DNA of 64,000 bases from Microbacterium murale (GTDB lineage Bacteria; Actinomycetota; Actinomycetes; Actinomycetales; Microbacteriaceae): assembly GCF_014635185.1 (NCBI RefSeq), contig NZ_BMCM01000001.1, forward strand, positions 682,001 through 746,000, given 5' to 3'. The position numbers and the translations under genes were made by a program. Positions 16,729 to 25,210 of this stretch are shown piece after piece. How positions within the stretch are numbered: the stretch's first letter is position 1; every line of letters begins with the position of its first letter. The notes beneath the pieces are model-generated. The model worked only from the letters and a program-made list of their open reading frames with translations. It made no database searches and was not told the DNA's origin.

Positions 16729-17376
16729 ATGGCCGATATCGTCTCCTTCTCCGCCGCTCTGCGTGAGCGTTCCTCGGGTTCGCACTCGCGCAGCGAGCAC
16801 GCCGGGTTCATGTCCGACCTGCTCAAGGGCGAAGGCTCACGCGAGGACTACGTCGCCCTCGTCGCGCAGCACTACTTCATCTACGAGGCACTGGAGGCCG
16901 TCGGCGAGCGCATGCGCAAGGACCCGGTCGCCGCCGTGTTCATCAGCGACAAGCTGACTCGCCTTCCCGCCCTCGGAGCGGATCTCGAGTTCCTCATCGG
17001 CCCGGACTGGCGTGAGAGCATCACCCCACTGCCGACGACGCAGCGCTACGTCGACCGCATCGATGAGGTCGGTGCGACCTGGGTCGGCGGGTTCGTCGCA
17101 CATCACTACACGCGCTACCTCGGCGACCTCTCCGGCGGCATCTTCATCGGACGCGTCATGCAGCGCCGGTTCGGCTTCGAGACGAACGGCGTCGGCTTCT
17201 ACCTGTTCGACGACATCGCCGATCCCAACGCCTTCAAGGACGTCTACCGCGAACAGTTGGATGCCGCGCCCTGGGACGACGCGGAGCGCGAGCGCGTGAT
17301 CGATGAGGTGCTGCTGGCGTACAAGTTCAACACCGAGCTGTTCCACGACCTCGACAAGGCTCGCGCGGCAGCTTAG
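16729..17376 (+). CDS. hmuO: Heme oxygenase (biliverdin-producing)
   Basis: Opens heme to biliverdin, CO and Fe2+ for iron acquisition in the cytosol. The 215-aa helical protein has the expected proximal ligand His19 in SGSHSRSEHAGFM and the distal-helix glycine motif GDLSGG (132-137), as in HmuO of Corynebacterium diphtheriae. A DtxR-type iron box lies 10 bases before the ATG and no Shine-Dalgarno is present, so iron-repressed, leaderless expression is likely. Its stop overlaps the stop of the convergent helicase gene by 4 bases (shared TTAG). A DUF2470 gene sits upstream. Confidence 0.95.
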   Translation: MADIVSFSAALRERSSGSHSRSEHAGFMSDLLKGEGSREDYVALVAQHYFIYEALEAVGERMRKDPVAAVFISDKLTRLPALGADLEFLIGPDWRESITPLPTTQRYVDRIDEVGATWVGGFVAHHYTRYLGDLSGGIFIGRVMQRRFGFETNGVGFYLFDDIADPNAFKDVYREQLDAAPWDDAERERVIDEVLLAYKFNTELFHDLDKARAAA

Positions 17377-18764
17377 GCGTTGACCTCGGGTGTCGACGCC
17401 CGCTCCCACGCTTCCCGCATGAAGCGGCGCACATCCTCATCGACCCTGATGTCGCTCGGACGCAGCGGCCTGGAGAGGTACAGGCCGTCGAGTGAGGTCA
17501 GGCGCGAGAGTGCCACGTAGGTCTGCCCTGGCGCGAACGCTCCTCCGCCGAGATCGATGATCGCGCGGTCGTACGTCTTGCCCTGGGACTTGTGGATCGT
17601 GACCGCCCACGCCAGGCGCAGCGGGAACTGCAGGAACTCCGCGATCACGTCGCGGCTGAGCGTCTTGGAGTTCTGATCGTAGGAGTAGCGGAACCTCTCC
17701 CACACGGCCGGCTCGACGTCGACGTCCTCGCCGTCGATCTCCACGCGCACCGATCCACCGAGGATGCGTTTCACGGTGCCGATCGTGCCGTTCACCCAGC
17801 GCGGCGGCTCGCCGCTCATGGAGACGTCATTGCGCAGGAACATGACCTGCGCCCCGATCTTGAGCTTGAGTTCGGCATCCGCAGGATAAGAGGAATCTCC
17901 GCGCCCGAAGTCGCCGTTGATCTCGGCCCGCGCTGTCTGCTCCTTGCCGGCGAGCGCCGCGAGATGGCGACGGTTGATGTTGTTGACGATGTCGTTGCGG
18001 GTCGCGAGCGTGATCATCGGCACCTCGCCGGGTTCGGGCTCGGGAGGTGTGCGCGCACCCTGCTCGTTCAGGACACCGGCGATCTCCGCCGTCACCCGCC
18101 CGTAGCGCACGGCGTTCAGCATCGCCTTGAAACCGTCATCCGACTGCCGGTGGATCTGCACCAGCTCGCGCACGTGCAGCTCGGCACCGTGCCTGCCGAG
18201 GTCGATGAGTCCGTCGGATTCGCCCATCGTCGCACCGGCCCACACCTTCGCGTCGAAGAACCAGAACGAACGGTAGTGATCCTGCACGTAGCGCAGCTCA
18301 TCGCCGCGCGGCGGCACGGGTGCCAGCTGGTACGGGTCGCCGAACATGACCACCTGCACGCCTCCGAACGGCTCCGCCCGCCGGCCCCTGGCCTGCCGCA
18401 GCGCGCGGTCCATGCCGTCCATGAGGTCGGCGTTGACCATCGAGATCTCGTCGATCACCAGTGTGTCGATGGCGTTGAGGATGCGGCGGGTGGCGTCGTT
18501 CTGCTCGATCTCGCTCTCGGCGATGAGACCGATCGGAAGACGGAACAGCGAATGGATCGTCTGCCCCTCGACATTCAGCGCCGCAACCCCGGTCGGCGCG
18601 CAGATCGCGATCTGCTTCTCGGTGTTCCAGGCGAAGTACTGCAGCAGCGTCGACTTGCCGGTTCCGGCGCGGCCGGTGATGAAGACGTGCTCCCTGGTGT
18701 CCTCGATGAGCCGATACAGCTCCTGCTGCTCGGATGAGAGGGCGGGAAGAGACACGACTCTCAT
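17373..18764 (-). CDS. PIF1-like AAA ATPase / DNA helicase
   Basis: A 463-aa superfamily 1B helicase. Walker A is GRAGTGKST (31-39), Walker B LVIDEISMV, motif III region GDPYQLAPV, and the C-terminal UvrD-like part contains TIHKSQGKTYDRAIIDLG and YVALSRLTSLDGLYL. These are the motifs of PIF1/RecD2-type helicases, which act 5'-3' on DNA, often at structured regions. Start ATG 18764 is chosen because the protein homology starts with LSSEQQELYRLIEDT; about 150 upstream in-frame codons overlap the divergent gene. It converges on hmuO with overlapping stop codons. Exact cellular role unknown. Confidence 0.9.
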   Translation of the reverse strand: MRVVSLPALSSEQQELYRLIEDTREHVFITGRAGTGKSTLLQYFAWNTEKQIAICAPTGVAALNVEGQTIHSLFRLPIGLIAESEIEQNDATRRILNAIDTLVIDEISMVNADLMDGMDRALRQARGRRAEPFGGVQVVMFGDPYQLAPVPPRGDELRYVQDHYRSFWFFDAKVWAGATMGESDGLIDLGRHGAELHVRELVQIHRQSDDGFKAMLNAVRYGRVTAEIAGVLNEQGARTPPEPEPGEVPMITLATRNDIVNNINRRHLAALAGKEQTARAEINGDFGRGDSSYPADAELKLKIGAQVMFLRNDVSMSGEPPRWVNGTIGTVKRILGGSVRVEIDGEDVDVEPAVWERFRYSYDQNSKTLSRDVIAEFLQFPLRLAWAVTIHKSQGKTYDRAIIDLGGGAFAPGQTYVALSRLTSLDGLYLSRPLRPSDIRVDEDVRRFMREAWERASTPEVNA

Positions 18765-18836
18765 GGTACGTGCCTGCTCGGCGTCACAGCTCACGGCGCT
18801 CGGCACTGTCTCAGGCCGCCCTCCTAGACTGGCGCC

Positions 18837-19895
18837 ATGGATCAGCCCCAGCCGACGACGCCTCGGCGCCGCCGACTCTGGGTCGACCTCACGACGCTCG
18901 CCGTCGTCGGCGTGCTTCTCGTCGGGGCGATCGCCGCCGGCGGAGCGGCACTGTACAAGGAGTACTACGGTCCTGGCGCCTTCGTCACGCGTTACCTCGA
19001 GCTGCTGGCGTCCGGTCGCGCGGCCGATGCGCTGCAGGTACCGGGGGTCGCCATCGATCGCGCCACCCTCGAGGATGCCGGTATCGAGGAGACGGCATCC
19101 GAGGCGCTCCTGCGCCAGGCTGCTCTCGCCCCCCTCACCGATGTCGACGTCGTGAATGAGGCCACCGTCGACGGCGTCACCTCTGTGACCGTCTCGTATG
19201 TGGCAGGTTCCCACCCCGGCAAGAGCACCTTCGATGTGGAGCAGGACGGCTGGGAGGGCGTGACCCCGAACTGGCGATTCGCCCGCACGCCTCTTGCGGC
19301 GGTCTCGCTCACCGTGCTCGGCTCTGACCGGTTCGCTGTCAACGGATTCGAGATCGATCGCCGTCAGGTGTCATCCGCCGGGATGGAGGCCGCGCCGCTG
19401 GACGCACTGCCGATGCTGGTGTTCACACCCGGCCTGTACTCGATCACGGTCGACACGGCAATCTCCAGTTCGCCGGGAGTCAGCATCCTGGCCGATTCCC
19501 CACTCACGCAGACGCCGGTCGACATCCAGACGCAGCCGACCGAGGAGTTCCTCTCGGTCGTGCAGACACGGGTCGAGGAGTTCCTCACCGAGTGCACCAC
19601 CCAGCAGGTGCTGCAGCCGACGGCCTGCCCGTTCGGACTCGAGGTCCAGAACCGCATCGAAGACCTGCCGACCTGGACGATCAGCCAGCAGCCGACGGTC
19701 ACGGTCGAACCGAACGGTGCAGCGTGGGAGATCCCCGCGGCCGAGGCCGTCGCGCACATCGAGGTCGACATCCGCTCCCTCTTCGACGGCTCTATCGAGC
19801 ACGTCTCGGAGGATGTGCCGTTCCGCGTGAACGGGACGATCGACATCCTCGCCGACGGATCGGCGTCGATCAGGGTGGGTTCCGCCGGGGAGTGA
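18837..19895 (+). CDS. Hypothetical single-pass membrane protein
   Basis: A 352-aa protein with a short basic cytoplasmic N-terminus (PTTPRRRRLW), one transmembrane segment (about 18-42) and a large external domain of mostly beta-strand character. No catalytic motif or known domain was recognised; two Cys (in EFLTECTTQQ and TACPFG) near residue 250 could form a disulfide. The gene starts at ATG 18837, 72 bases from the divergent helicase start, and ends 4 bases before the convergent CopD-CtaG gene. Similar proteins of unknown role are common in Microbacteriaceae (recollection, not tested). Confidence 0.75.
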   Translation: MDQPQPTTPRRRRLWVDLTTLAVVGVLLVGAIAAGGAALYKEYYGPGAFVTRYLELLASGRAADALQVPGVAIDRATLEDAGIEETASEALLRQAALAPLTDVDVVNEATVDGVTSVTVSYVAGSHPGKSTFDVEQDGWEGVTPNWRFARTPLAAVSLTVLGSDRFAVNGFEIDRRQVSSAGMEAAPLDALPMLVFTPGLYSITVDTAISSSPGVSILADSPLTQTPVDIQTQPTEEFLSVVQTRVEEFLTECTTQQVLQPTACPFGLEVQNRIEDLPTWTISQQPTVTVEPNGAAWEIPAAEAVAHIEVDIRSLFDGSIEHVSEDVPFRVNGTIDILADGSASIRVGSAGE

Positions 19896-19899
19896 GCGG

Positions 19900-21906
19900 T
19901 CAGCCCTCTCGGGCCTTCTGACGCGCATCTCGATCTGCCAGAGCGGCGAGCTGCGCGTTGTACTCCTCGAGCTCGGCGTCACCGGTGCGGTCGGCGTGGC
20001 GGTCGTTGCGGCGCTGCACCTTGGTGTCGTCGCGACTCCACTGGATCGCCACCGTGATCGCGACGATCAGAGTGGGTATCTCGCCGATGGACCAGGCGAT
20101 GCCGCCGCCGATGTACTGATCCTCCATCGGCGTCGGGCCCCACGTGCGCGCCATGGAGCCGAACCACTCGGCGACCATGAGCCCTTCCTGCATCATGATC
20201 GCGATGCCGAAGAACGCGTGCATCGCCATGACCGCGATCAGGGTGATCAGCCGTCCGGGAAACGGCAGACGGTACGGGACAGGGTCGATGCCCACCAGGC
20301 TCATGACGAAGAGGTAGCCGGTGATCAGGAAGTGGATGACCATCCACTCGTGGCCGAGATGCTCATACATCGACCACCGCACGAGATCGGTGAAGTAGAA
20401 CGCCCACAGCGATCCGATGAACAGGCCGGCCGCGACGAAGGGATGGGTGATGACCCTCGAGAACGGGGAGTGCACCGCCCACATGATCCATTCGCGACCA
20501 CCGCGGGTGCCGTCGTCGCGCTTGTGGATCGCCCGAAGTGCGAGCGTGATCGGCGCCCCGGCGACCAGCAGCAGCGGGATCGCCATCGTGAGCATCATGT
20601 GCCCGAGCATGTGCACGCTGAAGAGGTAGTCCTGGTACAGGTTGATCGGCCCGCAGGTGACCCACACGAGCATGATCAGCCCGAGGACCCAGAAGATCGT
20701 GCGGTGGATCGGCCAGCGGTCGCCGCGGCTGCGCATGCGCCAGACGCCGGCGAGATAGAAGAACAGTCCGAGCGCGGCGGCCATCGCCCACAGGATGTCG
20801 ATGTCCCAGCCGGTGAACCACATGTCGATCGTGAACTCGGGCGGCAGTGGGGAGTCGGTGAGCAGCTCGGCCGGTGTCTTCAGGATCGCAGCGGTCTCAC
20901 CGGTCGGCGGAGGCGTACGCGCGAGCGCCGCCGCAGCTCCCGAAGCCAGCCCCATCAGGGCGACTTCGCAGAGCACCAGCATCCAGAACCAGCGCGAAGC
21001 GCTCTCGCCACCGAGGCGAGGGATGAGGCGTGCGCGATACCAGGCTCCGAGCAGACCCATCCCGCCGAGCAGCACGGCCTTGGCGATGATGATGAGGCCG
21101 TACGGCGTCCAGAGTCCGTCCCAGCCGCCGAGGCCGACCGTTGAGCGCATGATGCCTGATACAGCTACCACGAAGAACGCGGCGATCGCGAGCGACGAGT
21201 AGCGGCGCACCAGGGCGGTGTGGTCGATGCCCTTCGCGCGATGCAGCACGATCAGCAGGAACAGTCCGCCCAGCCAGACGGCGGCGCCGACCGTGTGCAG
21301 CAGGATCGAGTTGACGGCTATGACGTGACCGGCGAGCTCCCCGGAATGGCCCTGGGTGGCCAACGGGAGCAGAGATGCGACGGCGATTCCCGCCGTGAAG
21401 AGAGTGGATGTCCAGCCGCGCCACGCGAAGGCGAGGATCGTGACGAGCGCGCCCATGATGGTCGTGATCAGCCAGGCCTGGCCGAGGGGAAGGGTGAGCA
21501 GGAAGCGTCCGAGCTGCTCACCGAACTGCTGTTCGAGGCTGAGCTGCACGTTGAAGGCGCCGAGGAAGGTGAGGAACGCGGTCACCGCGGACGAGACCGT
21601 GAAGACGGCTGCGCCGATGGATGCCGCATCCAGCGCCGTCTCGAAGGGCTTCTCCCCCGCACGCAGCGCGAACAGGGCGAGCACCATCGAGCCGATCATG
21701 ACGGCTGCGCTGATGTTGTTCACCATCCGCGCGGCCGGGAGACCCCAGCGCACGAAGGGTCCTGGATCGCTGAGCAGCAGCGGCGCTGCTCCCCCGCCGA
21801 GCTGCAGCGCGACCAGGAGCGCGACGACGGCTGCGACGGCGAGGATCACGAGACCGGCCGCACGATACGCCGACGCGCGTGTGGTGCGCAGGCCGGGAGA
21901 AGTCAC
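19900..21906 (-). CDS. CopD-CtaG fusion: copper-resistance/uptake domain plus cytochrome oxidase assembly domain
   Basis: A 668-aa multi-pass membrane protein. Residues about 10-330 form a CopD-like domain with eight helices (GHVIAVNSILLHTVGAAVWLGG is characteristic), and about 355-620 a caa3-type CtaG domain with histidine-rich helices (SVHMLGHMMLTM, HLGHEWMVIHF, MAMHAFFGIAIMM). Fusions of this order are typical of actinobacteria and are linked to copper delivery to cytochrome c oxidase. The C-terminal 50 residues are charged and cytoplasmic. GTG start at 21906. A stand-alone gene here; oxidase genes are outside the window. Confidence 0.9.
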   Translation of the reverse strand: MTSPGLRTTRASAYRAAGLVILAVAAVVALLVALQLGGGAAPLLLSDPGPFVRWGLPAARMVNNISAAVMIGSMVLALFALRAGEKPFETALDAASIGAAVFTVSSAVTAFLTFLGAFNVQLSLEQQFGEQLGRFLLTLPLGQAWLITTIMGALVTILAFAWRGWTSTLFTAGIAVASLLPLATQGHSGELAGHVIAVNSILLHTVGAAVWLGGLFLLIVLHRAKGIDHTALVRRYSSLAIAAFFVVAVSGIMRSTVGLGGWDGLWTPYGLIIIAKAVLLGGMGLLGAWYRARLIPRLGGESASRWFWMLVLCEVALMGLASGAAAALARTPPPTGETAAILKTPAELLTDSPLPPEFTIDMWFTGWDIDILWAMAAALGLFFYLAGVWRMRSRGDRWPIHRTIFWVLGLIMLVWVTCGPINLYQDYLFSVHMLGHMMLTMAIPLLLVAGAPITLALRAIHKRDDGTRGGREWIMWAVHSPFSRVITHPFVAAGLFIGSLWAFYFTDLVRWSMYEHLGHEWMVIHFLITGYLFVMSLVGIDPVPYRLPFPGRLITLIAVMAMHAFFGIAIMMQEGLMVAEWFGSMARTWGPTPMEDQYIGGGIAWSIGEIPTLIVAITVAIQWSRDDTKVQRRNDRHADRTGDAELEEYNAQLAALADRDARQKAREG

Positions 21907-21957
21907 CCTTCCAGCCTAAGCGCGTACGGCTTGCGGCGCGGACGACCGCGAACAGCA

Positions 21958-21992
21958 CGAAGGCCGCCCCCATCGAGCAGGGGCGGCCTTCG
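21958..21992 (-). terminator. Hairpin terminator after hup
   Basis: A perfect 13-bp stem (CGAAGGCCGCCCC pairing with GGGGCGGCCTTCG) around a 9-base loop, 13 bases after the hup stop. No U-tract follows, as is usual in high-GC actinobacteria. It may also protect against read-through from the other side. Confidence 0.85.
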
Positions 21993-22004
21993 AAAGGAGC
22001 TGTC

Positions 22005-22292
22005 TTACTTGACGGCTGCCTTGAGCTTGGAACCGGCGGTCACCTTGACGCGCTTGCCGGCCGGGATCTTGATCTCGGCGCCGGTCTGGGGGTTGCGGCC
22101 CGTGCGAGCTGCGGTGTCGACCTGCTCGAACGAGATCCAGCCCGGGATCGAGACCTTGCTGCCCTTGGCGACAGCGTCGGAGACGGTGCCGAAGAGTGCG
22201 TCGAGGACACCCGAGACGGTGGCCTGGCTCTGGCCGGTGGCGCTTGCGATGCTCGCGACGAGCTCGGTCTTGGTGATGGACTTGTCAGCCAT
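22005..22292 (-). CDS. hup: HU-family nucleoid protein
   Basis: A 95-aa DNA-bending protein. The whole HU fold is visible: two N-terminal helices (MADKSITKTELVASIASATG, QATVSGVLDALFGTV), the beta-saddle (KGSKVSIPGWISFEQV) and DNA-binding arm with TAARTGRNPQTGAEIKIPAGK, ending in LKAAVK. Unlike mycobacterial HupB there is no long basic C-terminal tail. It is monocistronic, with a strong hairpin terminator just downstream and a 184-base upstream gap that must contain its promoter. Confidence 0.97.
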   Translation of the reverse strand: MADKSITKTELVASIASATGQSQATVSGVLDALFGTVSDAVAKGSKVSIPGWISFEQVDTAARTGRNPQTGAEIKIPAGKRVKVTAGSKLKAAVK

Positions 22293-22476
22293 GTCAGCCT
22301 CCAGCGACGAAGTGTCGCATCGTTGTGGTTCGGGAGGCGGATGCCGCCCGCTGGTCGAGTGACCGCCTCGAATGTATCAACCACTGCCCACATTTCCGCG
22401 TCATTTCGCGGGTTTTGGGGTTTTCATAGGCGTGTCGCGGTGCAGATGTGACGATTGTGACTCGAGTGACGTGGTT

Positions 22477-23058
22477 TCAGCCGCGATGAGATGCGACCAC
22501 GCCACGAGCTGTGCGTTCGAAAGCGGGCCCCACATCGCCATCCAGATAGCCCCCGACCAGTGCCGCATCACGCAGCAGAACCAGGGATGCGGCGACCTCC
22601 GCCGGCGCCCTCAGCCCGGCCGCCGCGGCGAGTGCTTCGAGGCTCGAACGGAACCATTCGCGATGCTCGGCGATGAGCAGACGAACCGGGCCGTCGGCAT
22701 CCGGATATTCGGCTGCCGCGTTGATGAACGGACATCCTCGTGTGTGCCGACGGGTGACATCGGACGCGATGCCGTCGATCGTGAGGTCGATGAGGGCGTC
22801 CGGCTCGTCCGTCACGGCCAGTGCAGCGTCCAACAGACCACGGAGATAGGCGTCCTCGCCGCGCAGGTAGGCAAGCACCAGATTCTCCTTGCCCGCGAAC
22901 TGCTTGTACATCGTCGCTCGGGTGACACCGGCTTCCGCGATGACGCGGTCGATGCCGACCGCGTGGATGCCCTCCTCGTAGAAAAGGCGGCTCGCGGCTT
23001 CGAGGAGGCGCTCACGCGCGGCGCTCGGCCTCTGAGTGGTGTCGTCAGGAGTGCTCAT
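22477..23058 (-). CDS. TetR-family repressor of the divergent hydrolase gene
   Basis: A 193-aa regulator: N-terminal helix-turn-helix (RERLLEAASRLFYEEG, then VGIDRVIAEAGVTRATMYKQF, about 14-55) and a C-terminal ligand domain containing HTRGCPFINAAAEYPD, a motif of the YcdC/AcrR-like subgroup with a conserved Cys. It is divergent from the alpha/beta hydrolase at 23211 and a near-perfect 24-bp palindrome lies between, 79 bases from its own start, so it most likely represses both genes. Confidence 0.92.
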   Translation of the reverse strand: MSTPDDTTQRPSAARERLLEAASRLFYEEGIHAVGIDRVIAEAGVTRATMYKQFAGKENLVLAYLRGEDAYLRGLLDAALAVTDEPDALIDLTIDGIASDVTRRHTRGCPFINAAAEYPDADGPVRLLIAEHREWFRSSLEALAAAAGLRAPAEVAASLVLLRDAALVGGYLDGDVGPAFERTARGVVASHRG

Positions 23059-23136
23059 GCGTTGGTCCTTCCCCTCTCATCGTGGCATCCGGATCCTCGG
23101 CTCCCGAATTCTCTTCGAGTTCTGGGAATAGACTGC

Positions 23137-23160
23137 AGTAGACCGAACGTTCTGTCTACT
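23137..23160. promoter_or_regulatory. 24-bp palindromic TetR operator
   Basis: The arms AGTAGAC and GTCTACT surround a central GAACGTTC; only one base pair (C23144/T23153) breaks the symmetry. It lies between the divergent tetR and hydrolase genes, 51 bases before the hydrolase start, overlapping its probable promoter (TATCACGATAT follows at about 23159-23170). Confidence 0.85.
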
Positions 23161-23210
23161 ATCACGATATCGCAGTCCGGAAGACGCCGGGCCGAAAAGG
23201 AGAAGAAACA

Positions 23211-24038
23211 ATGAGCATCACCGAGAAGGCACCGATCGTCCTGATCCACGGACTGTGGATGACGCCGAAGAGCTGGGGCACCTGGGCGGAGAGGTTCCGT
23301 GCACAAGGTCATGAAGTGATCGTGCCCGGCTGGCCTGGGATCGACGACCGCAGCGTGGCCGACATCCGTCGCGATCCGAACGCGCTCAAGGGCATCGGTC
23401 TCAAGCAGATCGCCGACAACTACGAGCGCATCATCCGCGCACTCCCCCAGAAGCCGATCATCATGGGCCACTCGTTCGGCGGCGTGCTCACGCAGATGCT
23501 GGCCGACCGCGGTCTCGGAGTCGCCTATGTCGGCGTCGCCCCCGGGCAGACGGCCGGTGTGACGACGCTCCCCCTGTCGACGCTGTGGACCGGGACACCG
23601 ATCCTCTCGAATCCGTTCGGGAAGAACGGGGCGAAGCCGCTGTCGAAGCGCCACTTCCACTTCACATTCGGCAATGACCTCTCGCGATCGGCATCCGATT
23701 CCCTGTGGGAGGAATACGCGGTCAACTCCTACAACCGGGTCTTCTTCGAGGGAGTGGCGTCCGCATTCGACGAGAAGAACGGCGTCACCCACGTCGACTA
23801 CGCGCGCAAGGATCGCGCACCGCTGCTGATCATCACGGCCGGGATCGACCACGTCGTGCCTCCGGCGATCGGACGCGCAGTGTTGAAGAAGTACACGGAC
23901 TCCGGCAGCCCGGCGATCGTGGACTACAAGGAGTTCCCCGGCCGCACCCACCGACTGGTCAGCCAGGACGGCTGGGAGGAGATCGCCGACTACGCGCTGG
24001 ACTGGGCGGTGTCCCGCTCAGCGGCGTCAGTCGCCTGA
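23211..24038 (+). CDS. Alpha/beta hydrolase
   Basis: A 275-aa cytosolic hydrolase. Seen: oxyanion-hole motif LIHGLWM (11-17), nucleophile elbow GHSFGG (87-92), the acid in ITAGIDHVVPP and the catalytic His in PGRTHRL near residue 247. This is the esterase/lipase-like group often found next to TetR repressors; the substrate cannot be read. Start ATG 23211 is preceded by AAAAGGAGAAGAAACA. Controlled most likely by the divergent TetR gene through the palindrome at 23137. Confidence 0.9.
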   Translation: MSITEKAPIVLIHGLWMTPKSWGTWAERFRAQGHEVIVPGWPGIDDRSVADIRRDPNALKGIGLKQIADNYERIIRALPQKPIIMGHSFGGVLTQMLADRGLGVAYVGVAPGQTAGVTTLPLSTLWTGTPILSNPFGKNGAKPLSKRHFHFTFGNDLSRSASDSLWEEYAVNSYNRVFFEGVASAFDEKNGVTHVDYARKDRAPLLIITAGIDHVVPPAIGRAVLKKYTDSGSPAIVDYKEFPGRTHRLVSQDGWEEIADYALDWAVSRSAASVA

Positions 24039-24144
24039 GTGCGGGGTGGGTGCCTCGGTTCGGGATGGGCGCGCCCTGGGGTGCAGGGCGTGGGCGCCTG
24101 GGTACGGGGTGGGTGCCTGGCCGGGGCACCCCGACTGGCACCCT

Positions 24145-24219
24145 GTCGGGAGGAGAACTCCGCGATGGGAGGAGGATGCCACGGCATCCGTCCTCCCGAG
24201 GGCGTGAAGTCCTCCCGAG
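24145..24219 (+). repeat. Hairpin-rich GGGAGGAG repeat, copy A (left of the DUF559 gene)
   Basis: Begins with TCGGGAGGAGAACTCCGCG (24146-24164), which recurs exactly as its reverse complement at 25267-25285. It continues into a nested palindrome, GGGAGGA...GGATGCC-AC-GGCATCC...TCCTCCC (24167-24197), and ends with CCTCCCGAG. Upstream, 24039-24140 is low-complexity G-rich sequence with two copies of GGGGTGGGTGCCT; downstream, 24220-24285 holds degenerate GAGCAGGTGCCGA-like units. No gene lies in 24039-24292. Confidence 0.8.
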
Positions 24220-24292
24220 CAGGTGCGAGCAGATGCCGAGCGGGTGCGGGCAGGTGCCGATCGGGTGCCGAGCAGGTGAGGCGAGCAGTGCA

Positions 24293-25117
24293 TCACGCCG
24301 AGAGGTGCAGGCGCTGACCGATCGCGGCCAGAATCGTGGCCTGCACCACGGCCCACTGGTTCATGAGTTGCTCGTAACTGATACGGATCACGTGGTATCC
24401 ATTCAGCTTCAGGAGCGCATCGTGCGCGATGTCGCTCGTGCGCTGCGCCCCGACATGATGACCTCCGTCGATCTGGACGACGAGACGCTCGCCGATCAAG
24501 AAGTCGACCCTATGTCCGAGAATCCACACCTGCGGCGTGATCGGAGTATTCAGCCAACTCAGACGCGTGCGGAAGATGCTCTCCGTGCCGGCATCCGCGA
24601 ACGGACGCGCGTCGGCAAGCAACCGACGTGCCGCCGGCGGCAACGGAGCGCGCTCGAGCATTCCCGGATCGACGAGATTCTTTCGAAGTGCCGATTCCCA
24701 TGTCGCCAGAGCGCTCTCATATGACTGGCATCGCGCCACGAGGATCAGAGCGTTCTCCAGTGTGTCCTCGCAGGAATCCGGGACGCGCGGAAACTTCGGT
24801 ACATCCCAATGAATCACCCCACGAGAGACAGCGGCGTGCCCGGAATGGGGTGGCGCCGCCACATGAGGTTCGGTGCTGTCGAGCACCCACAAGCCCTTTC
24901 TCGCCGCGAGCGTCACACAAGTGAGCACCACACCTCGCCGAGCAGCGGTGACGAGCATGGCATCCGCGTTGCACAACGCTACCCATCCCCGTCGCACCGA
25001 GACGACTTGGCCGCTGCGCACCGCGAGCCGGAGCGCATGCTCCGTCACGCCCGCGCGTCTCAGAGTCGCCACTCGAGCGACACCAGCGCGCTCTGACAGC
25101 GCCTCGATCGGGTTCAT
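24293..25117 (-). CDS. DUF559 (Vsr-like nuclease fold) protein with AbiEi-type N-terminal helix-turn-helix
   Basis: A 274-aa protein. The N-terminal 80 residues (GVARVATLRRAGVTEHALRLAVRSG, VRRGWVAL) resemble the winged-helix antitoxin domain of AbiEi-type proteins; the C-terminal 100 residues form a DUF559/PD-(D/E)XK-like core, with FRTRLSW, the acidic GHRVDFLIGERLVVQIDGGHH and a closing GYHVIRIS. This is the common actinobacterial family often called a hypothetical or DUF559 protein; its substrate is unknown. It has no partner toxin gene. The gene is bracketed by two inverted copies of a hairpin-rich repeat, which is unusual and may mark mobility. Confidence 0.8.
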   Translation of the reverse strand: MNPIEALSERAGVARVATLRRAGVTEHALRLAVRSGQVVSVRRGWVALCNADAMLVTAARRGVVLTCVTLAARKGLWVLDSTEPHVAAPPHSGHAAVSRGVIHWDVPKFPRVPDSCEDTLENALILVARCQSYESALATWESALRKNLVDPGMLERAPLPPAARRLLADARPFADAGTESIFRTRLSWLNTPITPQVWILGHRVDFLIGERLVVQIDGGHHVGAQRTSDIAHDALLKLNGYHVIRISYEQLMNQWAVVQATILAAIGQRLHLSA

Positions 25118-25210
25118 GTGTCGATGATGACGGGATGCGGCATCCGGTCTTCACCCAGAAGTCGCGTTCCGTGGATGGCTCGCCCGCCACGCCAGTTGTG
25201 GAGGAAAAGT

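Noticed and set aside
18765-19214. N-terminal extension of the PIF1-like helicase
   Set aside because: These codons are antisense to the divergent membrane protein and have no helicase homology; ATG 18764 starts the conserved part.
24293-25117. AbiE-type toxin-antitoxin system
   Set aside because: Only the antitoxin-like N-domain is present; there is no AbiEii nucleotidyltransferase partner, and the C-domain is DUF559.
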